Below, in pieces: positions 1 through 12,780 of a DNA stretch of 64,000 nucleotides. A model generated the notes under the pieces. It was not told the origin of the DNA, ran no database searches, and worked only from the letters and a program-made list of their open reading frames with translations. The position numbers and the translations under genes are program-made. This stretch comes from Emydura subglobosa. Its lineage: Eukaryota; Chordata; Testudines; Chelidae. The stretch covers positions 19,842,689-19,906,688 of the forward strand of contig ML679956.1 of the NCBI GenBank assembly GCA_007922225.1, written 5' to 3'. Position 1 is the stretch's first letter, and the number at the start of each line of letters is the position of its first letter.

Positions 1-1227
1 AAAGTGAAGTAACCCATATGCCCCAGCCTAGCTGTACTGCATCACCTTGTCTTAAACACTATCTCTGTTTGTTTTTCAAATACACATACATTATACTCAC
101 ATGCTACTTTGTCTCTGTCTCTCTCTCTCTTTTGTGCACAGGTATATGGATAAACACTTACTACTCCATAAAACCGTTTCTCTTTATAAAGGCTATTTTT
201 GTTTCTGATTGATAGAAGAAAATACGTTCTTGCTCAGCAGAAATGGATCAGCAATAAATTTAAGTGACAAATCTTACTTACCTGTTGTAGTCGCAAGTAT
301 AAATTCAGTAGATGCTTATGTCTGTGAAAAATGAAGGCACAACGGTAGAAAATAAGCTATTATCTGTTGGTTGGGTAAAGGAAATGAACTCACAAATCAA
401 ACTTGTTCATCTGGCTCTAGCAGTAGCCACAATCCTGTCCTGTACAAGTTAGTATCTTTTAAGAACAGCACATAGCATGACAAAATTTGAACTTATATGC
501 AGTAGAAATGGGCAAGTTACCCAAATTCTGGGTGACATGAGCCAGTGCTTGTTGAGTTCCAACTTGGAAAGAAACTAATTTCATATATACCTAAGTTTGA
601 ACTTGACATGAGATTCCAGGGGAAAAAAAGGGCTTTGGCCACTAACCTACAGTAGCGAAATGTCAAGGCAGATAGATAATTAAAAATGAAAGACTTATTT
701 CCCTCTGGCTGAGGATTTGAGCAAAAGCATATAAATATTGCTCAGAAACCTGCATTATTTATTTTATATTTTGTTGCTGCTTTTTTTTCTTAAGTGCAGC
801 AATAAAATCGATAGGCAGCAATGTCTTAAAGCAGATATCTGTAGCAGTAAAGACATTCAGGATTGAATTGAATAGTTGTCAGGATTTTGATTTGTTGGCT
901 GAATGATGTGCTAGATGTCAAGTCATAGGTTGTTTTATTGACTTTCCCAGCAGGGGAATAAATCAGCTGGATTTTTATAGCATTGTCAATGATTGGACTT
1001 CAGTGGCTTTCAGCTGTAGAAAATAGCGAGCAGATTGTAGAAGGATTAAATCCACCTAAAACACTTCGATTTGACTGTTTGTAATACAGTACCATGGGGA
1101 TCACACCAGTCCATTTTGCGATACACACAATACTTTAGACACAGTTGTGTTGGAGTGTGGTGATTTGACCACACACATTATTCAGCTAAAGTGTTGTATC
1201 AATACATATGCAACTTGTATACATGGG
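1..1227. other. No gene or repeat recognised
   Basis: AT-rich non-coding DNA. The longest open frames are 60-75 codons, with no recognisable domain and no flanking splice or promoter context. I see nothing further to annotate. Confidence 0.5.

Positions 1228-1281
<54 letters not shown>
1228..1281. repeat. (GT)n microsatellite
   Basis: About 54 bp of nearly pure GT dinucleotide, interrupted once near its start by a TTTGTG unit. An open frame across it reads as a run of Cys-Val and is an artefact of the repeat. Such tracts are often length-polymorphic. Confidence 0.95.
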
Positions 1282-1287
<6 letters not shown>

Positions 1288-4157
1288 CTTTTCCATTGTA
1301 AATTTTGTGTAAGATTAAATAACCATCTTAATTTAAATATAGATATTGAAAATACACTGATAGAATTTTAGATCTGTCAGGAAATGAATTATTCCAAAAT
1401 ACTTGTCTCTTCTCTCTGTTTAGATATGATATGATATGACTTGTCTCTTGATATGTTCAGAGCTTTTTGTAATTGTTATAGTGTGTTGGTTGGTTTTAGC
1501 GAGTTCCAGAAATGTTTGTATATTTGAAAAGATAAATCACGTTAGCAATGTGAATAAATGAATTTTTGTTTTGTCAACTCTGTGGAAATATGGTTGCTAA
1601 ACCACATTGATTTTATTTCAGAGCTTCCTAATTTTTGAGCATTGAATGCAGTCCCCTGGAAGTATGTTCTATGCTGTGCTTTTGTTAGCAAGAGCTTGTG
1701 CCATCTTTGGCATGCAATTTATCAGTGACTTTATAGAAAATTGATTGGCAATTGAAATGTGTGGCTTCAATTTTTAATTTTCATTATCTCTTAAGGGGAA
1801 TTTATTTTTTTGTAAATTATAATCAAAGTGTGGAAAAACTAATTACTAAGGTAATTTTCACTCCTTCCCAAGCCAGTAGCCAATGCAGCTATTGGGAAAA
1901 GGTATATGTTCTGCGTTCTTCAAAGAATCTGAAAGACACAGGTTTGCTTAGTTTTGTTGCCTTGGAAGAAGACCAGGAAACCAAGTAATTGTATATTTGC
2001 TCTGGAAATACTTGTGGTGATTTTAATGTTCATGGCCTATGCTGAATTGAAGTAGACTTATTTCATTAGAGGCATCACACAGAGAGCTCAATATTAAATA
2101 ATTAACATGTACAAATAGATACCACTGTTTACCCCATATATTTAGAAGAAGAAATAATTGACCTGTCTCAGATATGAGATGACAGTTTAATGACCACTAT
2201 AGTATTTACATCTTTGGCCTTCTTTTATTCTGCAAAGTGCTTGAGGAAGTAAACTCTCTCTTCACTGGTCATAAAACAATATCCATTGCTGATTTCTACC
2301 AGGGCTTTGCTTTTGGCCCACCACATTCCCCCTTCATGTAGTTAAGTATCTCCTCCTTCCTGGTCTATTATCTTTTCCCTCCTCCTTTTTCAGTTTGCTG
2401 AAATACTCCGTCAATCTGGACCTATGATTTTTAATTTTTCTCTCCTGTTTTTGGTCTTGTGATTGATTTTTAACTCTTTGGTATACCACAGTTTTCTGTA
2501 TTCAGACAGAGGGGGAGAACCAAAGAACACAGAGAGAGATCCATCCAACCTGTTCAGCCACGGGGGCTCAAAATCTGAGATTTAGTTTTAATGTCAAACA
2601 ATATGAAAGAACTTTAAAAAATGTTTAATTACATTTTAAATAATTTTTTAACTAACCGGCTAAAAAACCCAAGTCAAATTGGTTGGTTGTAAAACTGTAC
2701 CTTATTTGTTTCTGAAACACAGCTGCTGATGTGTTCTACAGTATTTTTTAACTTACGATCTCTCAAGGTCTTTCCTGCAAAAATCCTACTAATAAGGACA
2801 GGGCCTGATCTTTGGGTCTAGCTAAATTGATCTCATTTGAGGAATTGAGGTGGGGGGGAGCAGCAGGTTTAAAGACACCTGAAGGCCCACAGTCCTTGAA
2901 AGCCATATCAACCTCACCAGCCACCGCCCCATGCACAAACATTTTAGAACATGCCTCAGGGTTGCCCTAGCCTGTTCTCGGCAGGTAGTGGCTCCCAAAG
3001 GATTATAACATAGCCAAAGGCTCCCCATTCACTGGCAAGAGCTCTACTCTGGGCGGTTTGGAAAAGGTGGAAGAGCTGACATAGCTGCAAATCTCCATTG
3101 GCTCAGTTAAAGTAGCTATCTAGTCCTTTTGAACTTCTCCACGGTGGAAAAGGGTGGTGAGAATCATACCCACTGTATGAGTGTTTTTTCATTATTATAA
3201 AGGCATCTTATGTTGGTGATTTGAAAAAGGCAATGTGTGATCAGACTTTTAAAATAAAAATTTAGAGTGGAATATGATATACTCGGGGAAAAAAGATATT
3301 TGAATGGTCTGGCTATATGCTTTTCCTCTTCGTTATTATGAAGGATCTGTTGATACAATACTGGATAAAAAGGAAGAATTCATACAATTATGATAAAACT
3401 GGAAGTATTAAGTGCAGCTAATCCTATAAACTCACATTTGAGGATACTTCTTTAGGTGTTAATGTTTTGTTTGTTGTTAAGAATGTCAAAAGTATTCTTG
3501 ACTTTGTCCTTTGTAAGGACAGGAACAAATTACAGGAAGAAATGGCACGTTTCAGTCGCCATTTAAGTATTCACTTGGGGTGGGTTCTTTTGTATCACCA
3601 ATTGATCACACATTTTTTTTCTCCATCAGTCGCATCTAGCAATTTATATGTTAAACTGATCTGTTAAATATTTAAAAACCTATTCCTGGTTTTTATTTTT
3701 GATCTTTTATGACTGAAATAATGTAAATGATTTTTTTCCTGTAGCACACATCATTCATACATATTTCTGCAGTGTAGTAATGCCTCAATGGAGGGGGCAG
3801 TAATATTAAATTGCAGCTATGTCATACTCATGTTATTTTCAAACACAAAGATAATGTAATGATTTTGTTCTCTTCACTGGACACTGTACTCTGATGGGTG
3901 GGTATGGCAGTGGGTTTTTTTTTTTTTTTAATTTGTGCACTGCCTGGTCCCATCAAAGCTGCTGTTAGTTAATTCCTCTCTAACAAATGCTTGTTTTCCA
4001 CACTGAATAGCCAGGTGAATGTTAACCTCAAAAAGCTTTTTGAGATTTTTGTGTAGTAAAAATTAGGAAAGAGGCAAGAATTTGGCTTTGCTCTCAGGTG
4101 CACTGCTGATGCCATTGCTGCATATCATGTTTAAAATGCCCCTCCGCCCTGCATCTT
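1282..4157. other. Non-coding DNA, nothing firmly identified
   Basis: Mostly AT-rich sequence with short T and A runs. A somewhat GC-richer patch at about 2820-3130 could be an old repeat, but I recognise no family ends in it. The short open frames show no domain. Confidence 0.4.
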
Positions 4158-4876
4158 CAGTGGTGGGGAGGTTTTGTCTGGATTAGCAGGGTAAAGAGAA
4201 CCCCTGGACTCTTTAAGGATTGCACCCCATATTCCCTCCTCATGGGCTTGCGGAGAGGGGCTTTGTGGCTGATTGGTTGGACAGAAGGATGCAGCATAAA
4301 CTTATTGAGTATTGTGCACTGAAAGGGAGGGTTTATACAATCCTTCCCCTGCCGTTGGGGACATTCTGGTTCAGGAAGAAAAGTCCCCCCCAGGAATAGA
4401 TTAGGAACAGGTCTTTGGGCCTTACTGTGGGCATCATGCTACATGACTTTGGAGAGCTGGAGGGAAGGACTTTTTCTTCATTTCTGGGTTGGGCTGGGGA
4501 AATTGAGGGTTTCAACATTCCCCCCAGCAGCCCAGGGACTTGGTAAATTTAAAGTTAATTTTATCACAGTTTGGCAGGTGTCCGGAGCCAGAAATTGATC
4601 GCTAGGGGATCTGGTTCTCTGGTAAATTAGGATTTGAAATCTGTATTAGGAGATGGCATCTCCTAAAGAAATAGGGAATGGGGATCCTTATGGCTGGTAT
4701 AGTGAAAACACAACCCTCTCTATTCTCCAGTCCTTTAACCCACGGAAGAGGGAGGGCAACGTAGTTTTATGAATGGTGTTGGTCTGTTTAATGAAATGGG
4801 AGGAGGGGCTAATGGCAGCCCTCTTGCAGGTGAGTTATTCCTGAATAGTTCTCAGGTGTGTTACTTGATAAAGCTA
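4158..4876 (+). repeat. Dispersed repeat, copy A (unclassified)
   Basis: This segment aligns by eye, in the same orientation, with 58372-59920. Shared landmarks in the same order are GGTGGGGAGG, a TGTGGCTG-TTGGTTGGACAG block, AGCATAAAC, GGGAAGAAAAG-like and GGGCATCATG motifs, GCAGCCCTC and GTGTGTTACTTG. Copy A is continuous where copy B is interrupted by about 794 bp, so A shows the empty-site arrangement. No open frame or terminal repeat reveals the class; it could be a 3' UTR or an LTR of a retroelement. The pairing of the two copies is seen directly, but the family name is unknown to me. Confidence 0.7.
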
Positions 4877-4957
4877 GAATTGGTCAAACATTTTTCTGAA
4901 TGATTTTTTTTTAATTAAAATTACCTTTTTCACAAACTCCATTTTACCAAAAAATTC

Positions 4958-5180
4958 TGGGTGGCTCTTGTGAAAACAGATGAAGCAATATCTTTTATTG
5001 GGTCAACTTCTGTTAGTGAAAGGTACAAGCTTTTGAACTACACAGAGCTTTTCTTCAGATCTGGGGCAGGAAGCAGGACATCTGAGCTAAACACAAATTG
5101 GGATAGATTTATAAGCAGAAGGGATTATGCATGTTGGAGATGGTCACATGAAATGAAGTGGACAATCGGGGGTTAGATTG
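4958..5180 (+). repeat. Candidate interspersed repeat
   Basis: The stretch containing TTATTGGGTCAACTTCTGTT followed by an ACAAGCTTT-CACAGAGCT-TTCTTCAG series resembles a motif I remember as frequent in reptile genomes. There is no second copy in this window, so the call rests on memory. A 71-codon open frame across it has no domain. Confidence 0.35.
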
Positions 5181-6427
5181 TTATGCCTGAAGTGTTTGAA
5201 CTGGATGGCTGTTGTCAATTTCACTTCCTGCCTACAGGTAGAAAAGGAAATTGACAAAAGCTTTCCACCAGGGTTGTTGAGACTGAACTGATAGTGGGGA
5301 GTGGGACGGGGTGAAAGTGAGTAGGCTGAGTCCTTAGCTCTCTCCCTATCAGGCCCAGAGCTGAAAGGGATGCTGGATGTCCCAGCTTTCTTCTTCTCCA
5401 GCAGATGGACTGGAAGGCCCTTGTCAAATTCACTCAGATGAAAATGTGTAACTGTGTATTAGGGGAAATTCTTCAAGGAAAGTGGATGGATAATGTAATA
5501 TGCAAATTTGCTATCAATTTAGAGGCTTGCAATATTTTTGTAGTAATTCAGGGGGTAAGCTAATAAAATGCAGATATAAGAGGAACCAGGCTCCATCCTC
5601 TCTAATGCTTGAAACTGAAGTCTGTCTTTTACATTAACATTCTTGCACTGGGTGGGAAAATGACTCAACCTTAGCCTCTCAGATAGACCACTTTGTAGGC
5701 TGAAGTAGAGAAATGCTACTGTTTTTTAAATATTACAAACTGGTGAATGAAGGGCAAATTATAATCTTCACTACAAAGTTTTAATTAGGCAAATCAAAAA
5801 GGCAAAACTACTGGAAGTCTGGACGAAAACAAGCAAACAACAAATGTTTTATCAATGTTGAGAAATCTCAGCTGTAACAAAACCAGATTTTTCTCTTGGG
5901 AATGGTTTTGTGAAAGAAATATTTAAATTATCTGGGGAGTGCAGAGCTGTGAGAGTCTGACAATCAATCTCTTATTTTAAATCTAGGGAGAGCTTCAATA
6001 CAGTATCTTGGTCTTCTTTTAAAATGTTCTGATTGTAATGCTTTTTCAAAAGATCACTGCCTTGTCAATATGAAAGCAAGCAGATTTTAAAGCAACAGGT
6101 CATAAAAGTATTGTAATCCTGCTGTTGTCCAAGTGCCACTGCCAGTTCCCACCCTTTCTCTTTCCTGAAATTAATAAGAACATGTACAGTATTTAAGACA
6201 AAACATAATGTATCTCCTCTTCATATTTTAGTTCTGTTCATTTTAGTTTTCCACTACCAGTAACACTGTTCAGCATCTTCACCCATGATTCAATAATTAA
6301 TACCTACATCTTGTATAGTACATTGCATCCATGGATCTCAAGATTTATTAAGGTGAAAATAATTTAATCTGACACATTTCCTATCTGTCAGTTCCCACCT
6401 ATTGTAACCTCCCTACTTTAAACTAGG
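5181..6427. other. Non-coding DNA, nothing identified
   Basis: AT-rich sequence with a GC-richer patch at 5220-5430. No domain, terminal repeat or family end was recognised. Confidence 0.4.
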
Positions 6428-6512
6428 TATACTGTGGGCCAAATGAATCCCTGGTATAACCCCAGTTGATTGACTGAGTGAATTATGCCAGGGATTCATT
6501 TGGCCAAGTATA
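6428..6512. repeat. Short fold-back element (hairpin)
   Basis: The arms at 6428-6454 and 6488-6512 are nearly perfect reverse complements; the arm core is CCAAATGAATCCCTGG and its complement. The loop is about 33 bp. The arm sequence resembles that of 62769-62835, so the two are probably copies of one small palindromic family rather than a unique RNA hairpin. Confidence 0.75.
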
Positions 6513-7596
6513 ATCTATATGGACCATCATTCTGTCTCTTGCCCTTCTATTTTTAGCTGATTTTTTCCTACCACCCCAAAATAAATCTATGCATTCTCTC
6601 TTCCAACTGCTTTCCCTTTATGCCACCTTATCAACTGCAGCAAAATGGGTCTGAAGCAGAGCACCTTGTGACATCAATAGTGCCTCTCCCTACCTCAGGA
6701 TAAATCAGTTGGATATGATCACTGGCGTATAGAAGCGAGGCGAGGTGGATCAGATCCTGCTGTGAAAATGGCAGGAGTGAGCCAGACTTTTTTTCATGCA
6801 GGTCTTGAGATGTTTGTTTGCCAGAGTTTGAGAGCCAGATCTTTATCTGGTAACACTGGTGTAGCTGATGCTAGAAAGAGGATAAAAAGTTGGATGATCC
6901 ATGAAACACATTAGGCATCCCTGGTTTTTGCCCAGAAGCATCTCCTGCTTCAAACTTTTAGCCATCTATAAAATAACTGTCTTTTCAAAATTGTTTTCAC
7001 ACTGAAAAGCTCCATCTTGTTGGATATTTCCTGCTTACGTGTGCTTGTTTAATAAGCATGGAAAGACAAAATGGAATCTATCATAAATTACTGCAGTTAC
7101 ATGTGAAAGTAAATCACGTCTTGAAAAATAATTTATTATGTTTCTGGGAACAATTTAGCTGTGATTCATTGCTAAAACTTGTGGAAAGCAGCATATCATG
7201 TCTGAGGCTGGTTGCAGAAGTGAAGTCTTTTTGATTATGAGTGGAGAACAAAAAATTCCACATGTTGTTTCCATGGTTTAGAGTTGTTTCATTGATTTTA
7301 AAAAAGTCTGATTAACTAGAAATAGCTGTTGTATGGGCAGAGACAAGTTACTCATTTATTCTTGTCCAGGAATTCGTCTCCTAGGTTGTATTCTATCCAA
7401 ACAAAACATTTTTGTCCCAATTCTGTATTCTTGTGAAAGGGGCTGACACTCATTAAGATAAGAAAATGCAGTGGCTTAATGTAGCCTTTTACCTTTGGAG
7501 ACAAAAGACTAGATCCTCAGCTGCTGGAAATCTGCCTACTTCAATTGATATCAGTGAAACTGTCACTTACACCTACTGAGAATCTTGTCATATAGG

Positions 7597-7600
<4 letters not shown>
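6513..7600. other. Non-coding DNA, one weak fold-back
   Basis: Mostly AT-rich. At about 7505-7590 there is a weak inverted arrangement (GATCCTCAGCTG ... ACTTCAATTGA) resembling the other short palindromes in the window, but it is too decayed to call. Nothing else was seen. Confidence 0.35.

Positions 7601-7635
<35 letters not shown>
7601..7635. repeat. (GT)n microsatellite
   Basis: About 35 bp of uninterrupted GT dinucleotide. Confidence 0.95.
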
Positions 7636-7637
<2 letters not shown>

Positions 7638-8539
7638 ATACACACAAAAGTGCGTAGGTGTTATGATCTTTTTAATTACATGATCACATACAGTTTTGTT
7701 CACGGGACTATGCCTCTTTAGCTAAGAGAGTAACTGACACCAATAGTTGGTTGCCATTCTCTTTGTGGATCAGAACTAGGGAGAATGAGACACATTTTGC
7801 CTCAGCAGGTTTCACAGATATTTGCTGACAGCAGATGTATGGTGAAACTCGGGAATCATGGGTTCCATTCCAGCCTTGGGAGGGGAGTGTACTCCTATGG
7901 GTAGAGGCTCTTTTGCCTGTTCACTCTAGGCTCAACCCCTTCTGCCCCGTCCCCTGCAACTTGTCCCTGTTTTACAGTCCTGTCTTTTCCTCACTCCTGG
8001 CTCCTTTTCCCAGTCTCCACTGCTCAGGCTTCTCATTCCAGTCTCCCTGCCCAGCCAGTCTTATATGCCCATTCTGGACTCTCTGCCTAAGCCCCAAACT
8101 GCTGCTAAAATTGAAGTCTCTACTGAGCATGTGCAAATTGCAATTTTTCAATGGCTTGTAACTTGGTCAAATTATGGGTAGATTTTCATGGGGACATCAA
8201 AAGACACACCCCAGACACAAAGACCTACCCAAATTTCAAGTCCCTGAGACAAAGCACAGGTCACTAGAGCTTTCCAAAGAAATGGTCACCAGAATTCAAC
8301 GTGGGGAAAAACAATGTATTTTTCCCTACCTTTGTTCTCAGAAATGGCTAAATCATTTCAGCTGAAATCTCCTAAAACAATTCAACCTAAGGCTGTCACC
8401 CAGCATAGAAAATTTTAGCTCAAATGATTAAAATTTCACAAAGTTATAAGCCACAGAAGACAGGGTTTATATTTAGAAGTGCTGAGCAAACTTAGTAATG
8501 GGAGCACTACCTGTTCCACATATAATAAGTATAAGTGAA
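7636..8539. other. Non-coding DNA, possible old repeat
   Basis: From about 7835 to 8460 the sequence is pyrimidine-rich and then turns into a block (AACTTGGTCAAATTATGGGT onward, ending near AAAGTTATAAGCC) that feels like a dispersed repeat. No second copy exists in this window and I cannot name it. The 108-codon frame at 7835-8161 is low-complexity (Ser/Leu/Pro/Cys) and shows no domain. Confidence 0.3.
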
Positions 8540-8661
8540 GGTATGTCTGTGGCTATGGAGCAGGAGGAGCTAGCTGCCCCAAGTGCGTAACCATCTGAGA
8601 TGTTAGGCACATGCTCAGGACCGCTAGCTCCTCCTGTCACTCATGCCGCCATAGATGTACC
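8540..8661. mobile_element. Small inverted-repeat MITE
   Basis: The ends GGTATGTCTGTGGC and GCCATAGATGTACC are imperfect inverted copies. Internally, CAGGAGGAGCTAGC (8561-8574) is perfectly complementary to GCTAGCTCCTCCTG (8623-8636). The GGTATGTCT-type end resembles the element at 57946-58252, which suggests a Harbinger-like non-autonomous element. No clear 3-bp target duplication was seen and no protein is encoded. Confidence 0.55.
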
Positions 8662-9188
8662 ATAGCTCAATCAGAATGGGAGCCCGTATGTCTCATCGAT
8701 ACCTTCAACTCAAAGTGTAGAGAGACCCTGAGTTTGGTCAGTCTCAACTGGAACAAAACTTTCTGTATGCGTATGTCTAACACACACAACTCCAGAGCTC
8801 TCTAATAAGCAAGCAAGTTTACAAATGGTGAATCCAGATTGTCATCCTCCCTTTGCATCTGGGACATACAGGCTTGCATCAAGAGTTGTCTGTCTCAAAA
8901 CTGGTGGGATTACACTCTCTGCATTATGAGGGTGGAAAGTGCAAAGCGCCTAAGTCACTGAGGATCATAAATCCCACTGATAATCTCCTAGGTCAATGGA
9001 ATTTATACTCCCAAAGGACTTTGATGTCTTCAGAAATCCCACTCTAAATTCACCTCCTTGAACCCCTCTGCACCCAAAGTTTAATGTTTTTGAATAAGGA
9101 CACTCATGTATACTGATCTCTTATGAGTAAATATTGCCTCCCCAACTTGACTAGGCTTTGTCTGAAAGTATATTCTGCTATAAATGGT
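8662..9188. other. Non-coding DNA, nothing identified
   Basis: Moderate GC content and short open frames without domains. I see no feature. Confidence 0.4.
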
Positions 9189-9264
9189 ATGTGGGGGGGA
9201 GGAGGAAGGAGTGGAAGAGGGGGGAGAAGAGTGTTTATATTAAAAAAAAAAAAAAAAAAAAAAA
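9189..9264. repeat. Purine-rich low-complexity tract with A23
   Basis: A G/A-rich stretch (GGAGGAAGGA-type units) is followed by about 23 uninterrupted A residues at 9242-9264. It could be the poly-A end of a retrotransposed copy, but I see no recognisable retroposed body upstream. Confidence 0.75.
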
Positions 9265-10654
9265 GCAACAGATATTGAGTATCAATATTTAAATCTTAAC
9301 ATGGAAGAATCTTCTCTGCAGTGAAGGATGGACCGGCTATGATGATCTGGCTAGTGTTTCTGTATCACTGTTCTGTCGGATCAACTGTCACACAAGCTCA
9401 AATGTCTCTGATCCTTAACCTTCAGTGGATGACACAGAAATGACAAAATAGCATAGCACTAAAGCTGATAGAAAGTCTTCTTTAGCTCTTGTTCTGTAAA
9501 TCCTGCATTTTTTTTATCTGAAAGTTGGGAGTAGAGTCGGGGTGTGTGTGCGGGGGGAGGGAGGACACATCCTATATAGCAGAAAACTTATTTGAAAGTT
9601 TTGCAAAATGGTGTTAATTTAAAAAAAATTACTTTTTTTTTTTTTTTTTGGATCTGCTCTAGTTCTGACTTCTGTTCATAGTGCCACATGTAATAGCTGC
9701 TGGATTTATTTATGTAGTATGTGGATTTAGTATATTACACTGCACTCTGATTACATATCAGAGTAGCAAGTAATAAAGTCCTTTATGTGAAGGTAGCTAG
9801 AAATTATTTGTTTACCCATCTACCTATTTCTAAGCAAAACTATATTTTTGTAGCTGCTTTATTGGTCTCTTCGTTGGAGTCTGCACTGTAGAATCTATGA
9901 ACTCTAGCCTCCCTTGATTCAGGAGAACACTTAAACATGTGCTTCAGTTTATCCCTGTTCAAGACTGCACTTTAAGTTAAGCGCACGCTTACCGCCCATT
10001 ATTTTCAATGAGACTCGAGTCTATCCTTAATTTTAAGTGTGAGATTAAGTGCAATTCTGAATAGGGATCCCTCTGTTCCTCTTTTTGTGGTAGGCATAAT
10101 AGAAACATCCTTGGGTCACAATTCATGCTTAAATTTCTTCCTGAATCACAGCCATAATTCACATAGTGAACACTAAATCAATTGTAGTTTATTTCAATTA
10201 TTTAACATGTGCAAAGTTGCATTTTTTTTTCTTTGAGAGACTCTTAAAGAGAAGAACGGAGATCCTAAGGTTTAAAGATATTATAGTATATTTTAGAAGT
10301 TTATTTGTCTGTGTTGCCACTAACATCTTATAGACCAGATTTTCAAAGGTAGGAATGCACAAAATATTTGTGTGCCCCGTTGAGATATGCACAAATGTCA
10401 TATCTATATATGCAAAAATACAATCTGCATAGGGCTTTGTTGTTGTTTTGGGGTGTTCTGTTTCTTTGGAGTTCTACTATTATGTAAGTTTTAAGTATAG
10501 TCACGCTAGTCACTGTATGTAGATTTCTTAAGATATAAATATAAGCTATGATGGTCCACAATATATACTGTATAAATGTCTGTAAACTATTCACTTTTAA
10601 ATGCTCAGAATGTGATTATATTTTTCCACCCACATGTTCTATCTGTTTTACACA
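9265..10654. other. Non-coding DNA with a T17 run
   Basis: Contains a T17 run at 9633-9649. A decayed segment at about 9960-10060 (CTTAAGTGC-type words around TTTTCAATGAGA) resembles the short palindromes elsewhere in the window. No gene was seen. Confidence 0.4.
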
Positions 10655-10694
10655 TGTGCGTGTGCGTGCGCACACAGACACACACACACACACT
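10655..10694. repeat. (CA)n / alternating purine-pyrimidine tract
   Basis: GTGCGTGTGCGTGCGCACAC is followed by CA repeats. The whole tract alternates purine and pyrimidine and includes a self-complementary GTGCGTGCGCAC core, so it could adopt Z-DNA or a small cruciform. That is a general property, not evidence of function here. Confidence 0.85.
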
Positions 10695-12780
10695 TCCCAT
10701 TATATACCTTTAAAGTGTAAGGTTTGAAGTCATGTTCATATGCAATATAATATGGACTATTAAGGTTTATATTTTCTAGCTCTTTAAAAATATACATGCA
10801 CTGGTTATCATGACAACTCCGGAAACATACTTACCTGCACTATTACAAAAACAGCAGAACATTATACAAAAAATGAAATTATGGTATATATCACATATAT
10901 TTTAGTGAAAATGTGTTAAATTAAACAGATGTTTATTTGGATTAAAATTGCATTTTGAAGTTATCTATATTCAGTATGACAAGGCGGAAGGGAGTATGTG
11001 ATGGTATCGTATGAAGCTTTCTGGCAAGAAGTTGGGAACGCTGTGTTAATTGTGGAAAGCAAAGCCGTGCATAAGCTATGCAATCACTCCGAATGAATGT
11101 CGTCATCATGCTTGGTACATGGCACCCATTTTATAGGAAAATGAAAAACTATTTTAGATGACAAAAATTTTCATTGATACTGTTTCAAATCCTTCTCTCT
11201 GTTTCATCTTCTTCCAACCCCTATTTCCCTTGAGACCAACAGTACAGATATTGGAGAGAGCAGAAAATTATAATAAAGTTTAGAAACCACCAGCTAGCCC
11301 TGAAGTGTTGCAAAATATTGGATCTGAAAACCAGTACTGGTCCAGATCTAAGTAATAACTTGAATCCAGAACCTGAGGCCAATGAAATTTGGGGTCAGCT
11401 GACACATTTGGAGGCTGCTTGAAGCTGCTCAGAAGTTTGAAATGTTAGAAGTACTCTTTGTGATGTAGCATGTGTGAAGGGCAGTGAAGCATACTCAGAT
11501 TCAGGATCACTTACATTATTCAGAATCACTTGGCTCTCATATATCACCTCAATTCATCTCATGTATATCACCACAACATTTGTGGGGTCTAGGAATTTAC
11601 GCTGCAGCTGTCACCTTGATTCATGTTTATGAAAAGCTGTAGTATACACTGTGTATATCTACTACATTATATTATATGAACGGTTGTATACATAACACAT
11701 TTATTTTTCAAACAGTAACTGGTGACCAGATAATGTACTATATAATGCAGTGTTTCAGCTTCTGTTACATTTATAAAGTAAACACAATTTGTTTCTAACT
11801 GGTTGTGAGCGTTATGACCATCTTTTTCCATTTATATAGCACCACATTTGAATAGCGTCTGTACTTTTTGATTGATGTACTGAATAATGGATAGTGTTTT
11901 TAAGGTTCTTTCTAGATGTTTTTCCTTCCATCAAGTTTTTCAGATCTCTTGACCCTTTTCTAGTAGTAGTTGTAATCTTGCCTGGGTAGGGTCTAGTGAA
12001 AGATGCTATTATTATTTAATTAGCAAACAAAAACTATGTTTAGTGGCAGGGGTGATTTGGGACACACGCAGTCCACCCTAAACCTTAAAAGTATGGAGAT
12101 AAAGTTTTGGGGAAAGACTTATCCATCTTCATATTGCCTACAACATTGCTGATAGCATAATCCAATACTCGAGAAGGCTTTTACTTCCATCTCCAACAGA
12201 TACCCAAAAACAATCCCAATTTTGTCAGTATTGCACTTTAATGCAAAACCTTAACAGTTTTTATATTTAACATTAATATGATTTTATATTCATTCTGTCA
12301 AAAGAGCAGTACATCTGACTGTCATACAGTTACTGTATTTGGGAAGTTATTTTGCTGTAACATTGCTGAGGGCACTGCTAAGTTTTTATCTTAATGTGTA
12401 TTCCATTCATAAAGGTTGTATGAAGGAATGTATGAAGACATATCCATATGGGAAGAATCCAGTGAGCTGGCTTTTGAGGCTGCCACTGGGGGAGAGGAGT
12501 GGGACAGTAGCCTGATAGGAAGATGAGTGATAAGTAGGAAGAGGCGGTGTTCTGATGGGATTTGTGGAAGCAGGGGAGCTAGTGGAGGATTCAAAGGTGT
12601 GCGCATGCGTGTGTGTGAAAGAAAGAGATGGTCAGGCAGTGAAGATAATTTCAGCAGTTGTTTTGCATGGATCAGAATGGGGCTAAGAGAATGGGGGTGC
12701 CTTATTTACATTTTTAGTAGCCTCACAGTAGCAATCTTATGATTCCTAAACTGTGTCAACCACCAAAATCGCAACCAAGG
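10695..12780. other. Non-coding DNA, nothing identified
   Basis: AT-rich. Overlapping open frames at 12391-12742 lie on opposite strands of a G/A-rich patch and have no domain, so I treat them as chance. Confidence 0.45.

Noticed and set aside
1147..1371. Frame encoding a Cys-Val repeat
   Set aside because: Produced entirely by the GT microsatellite.
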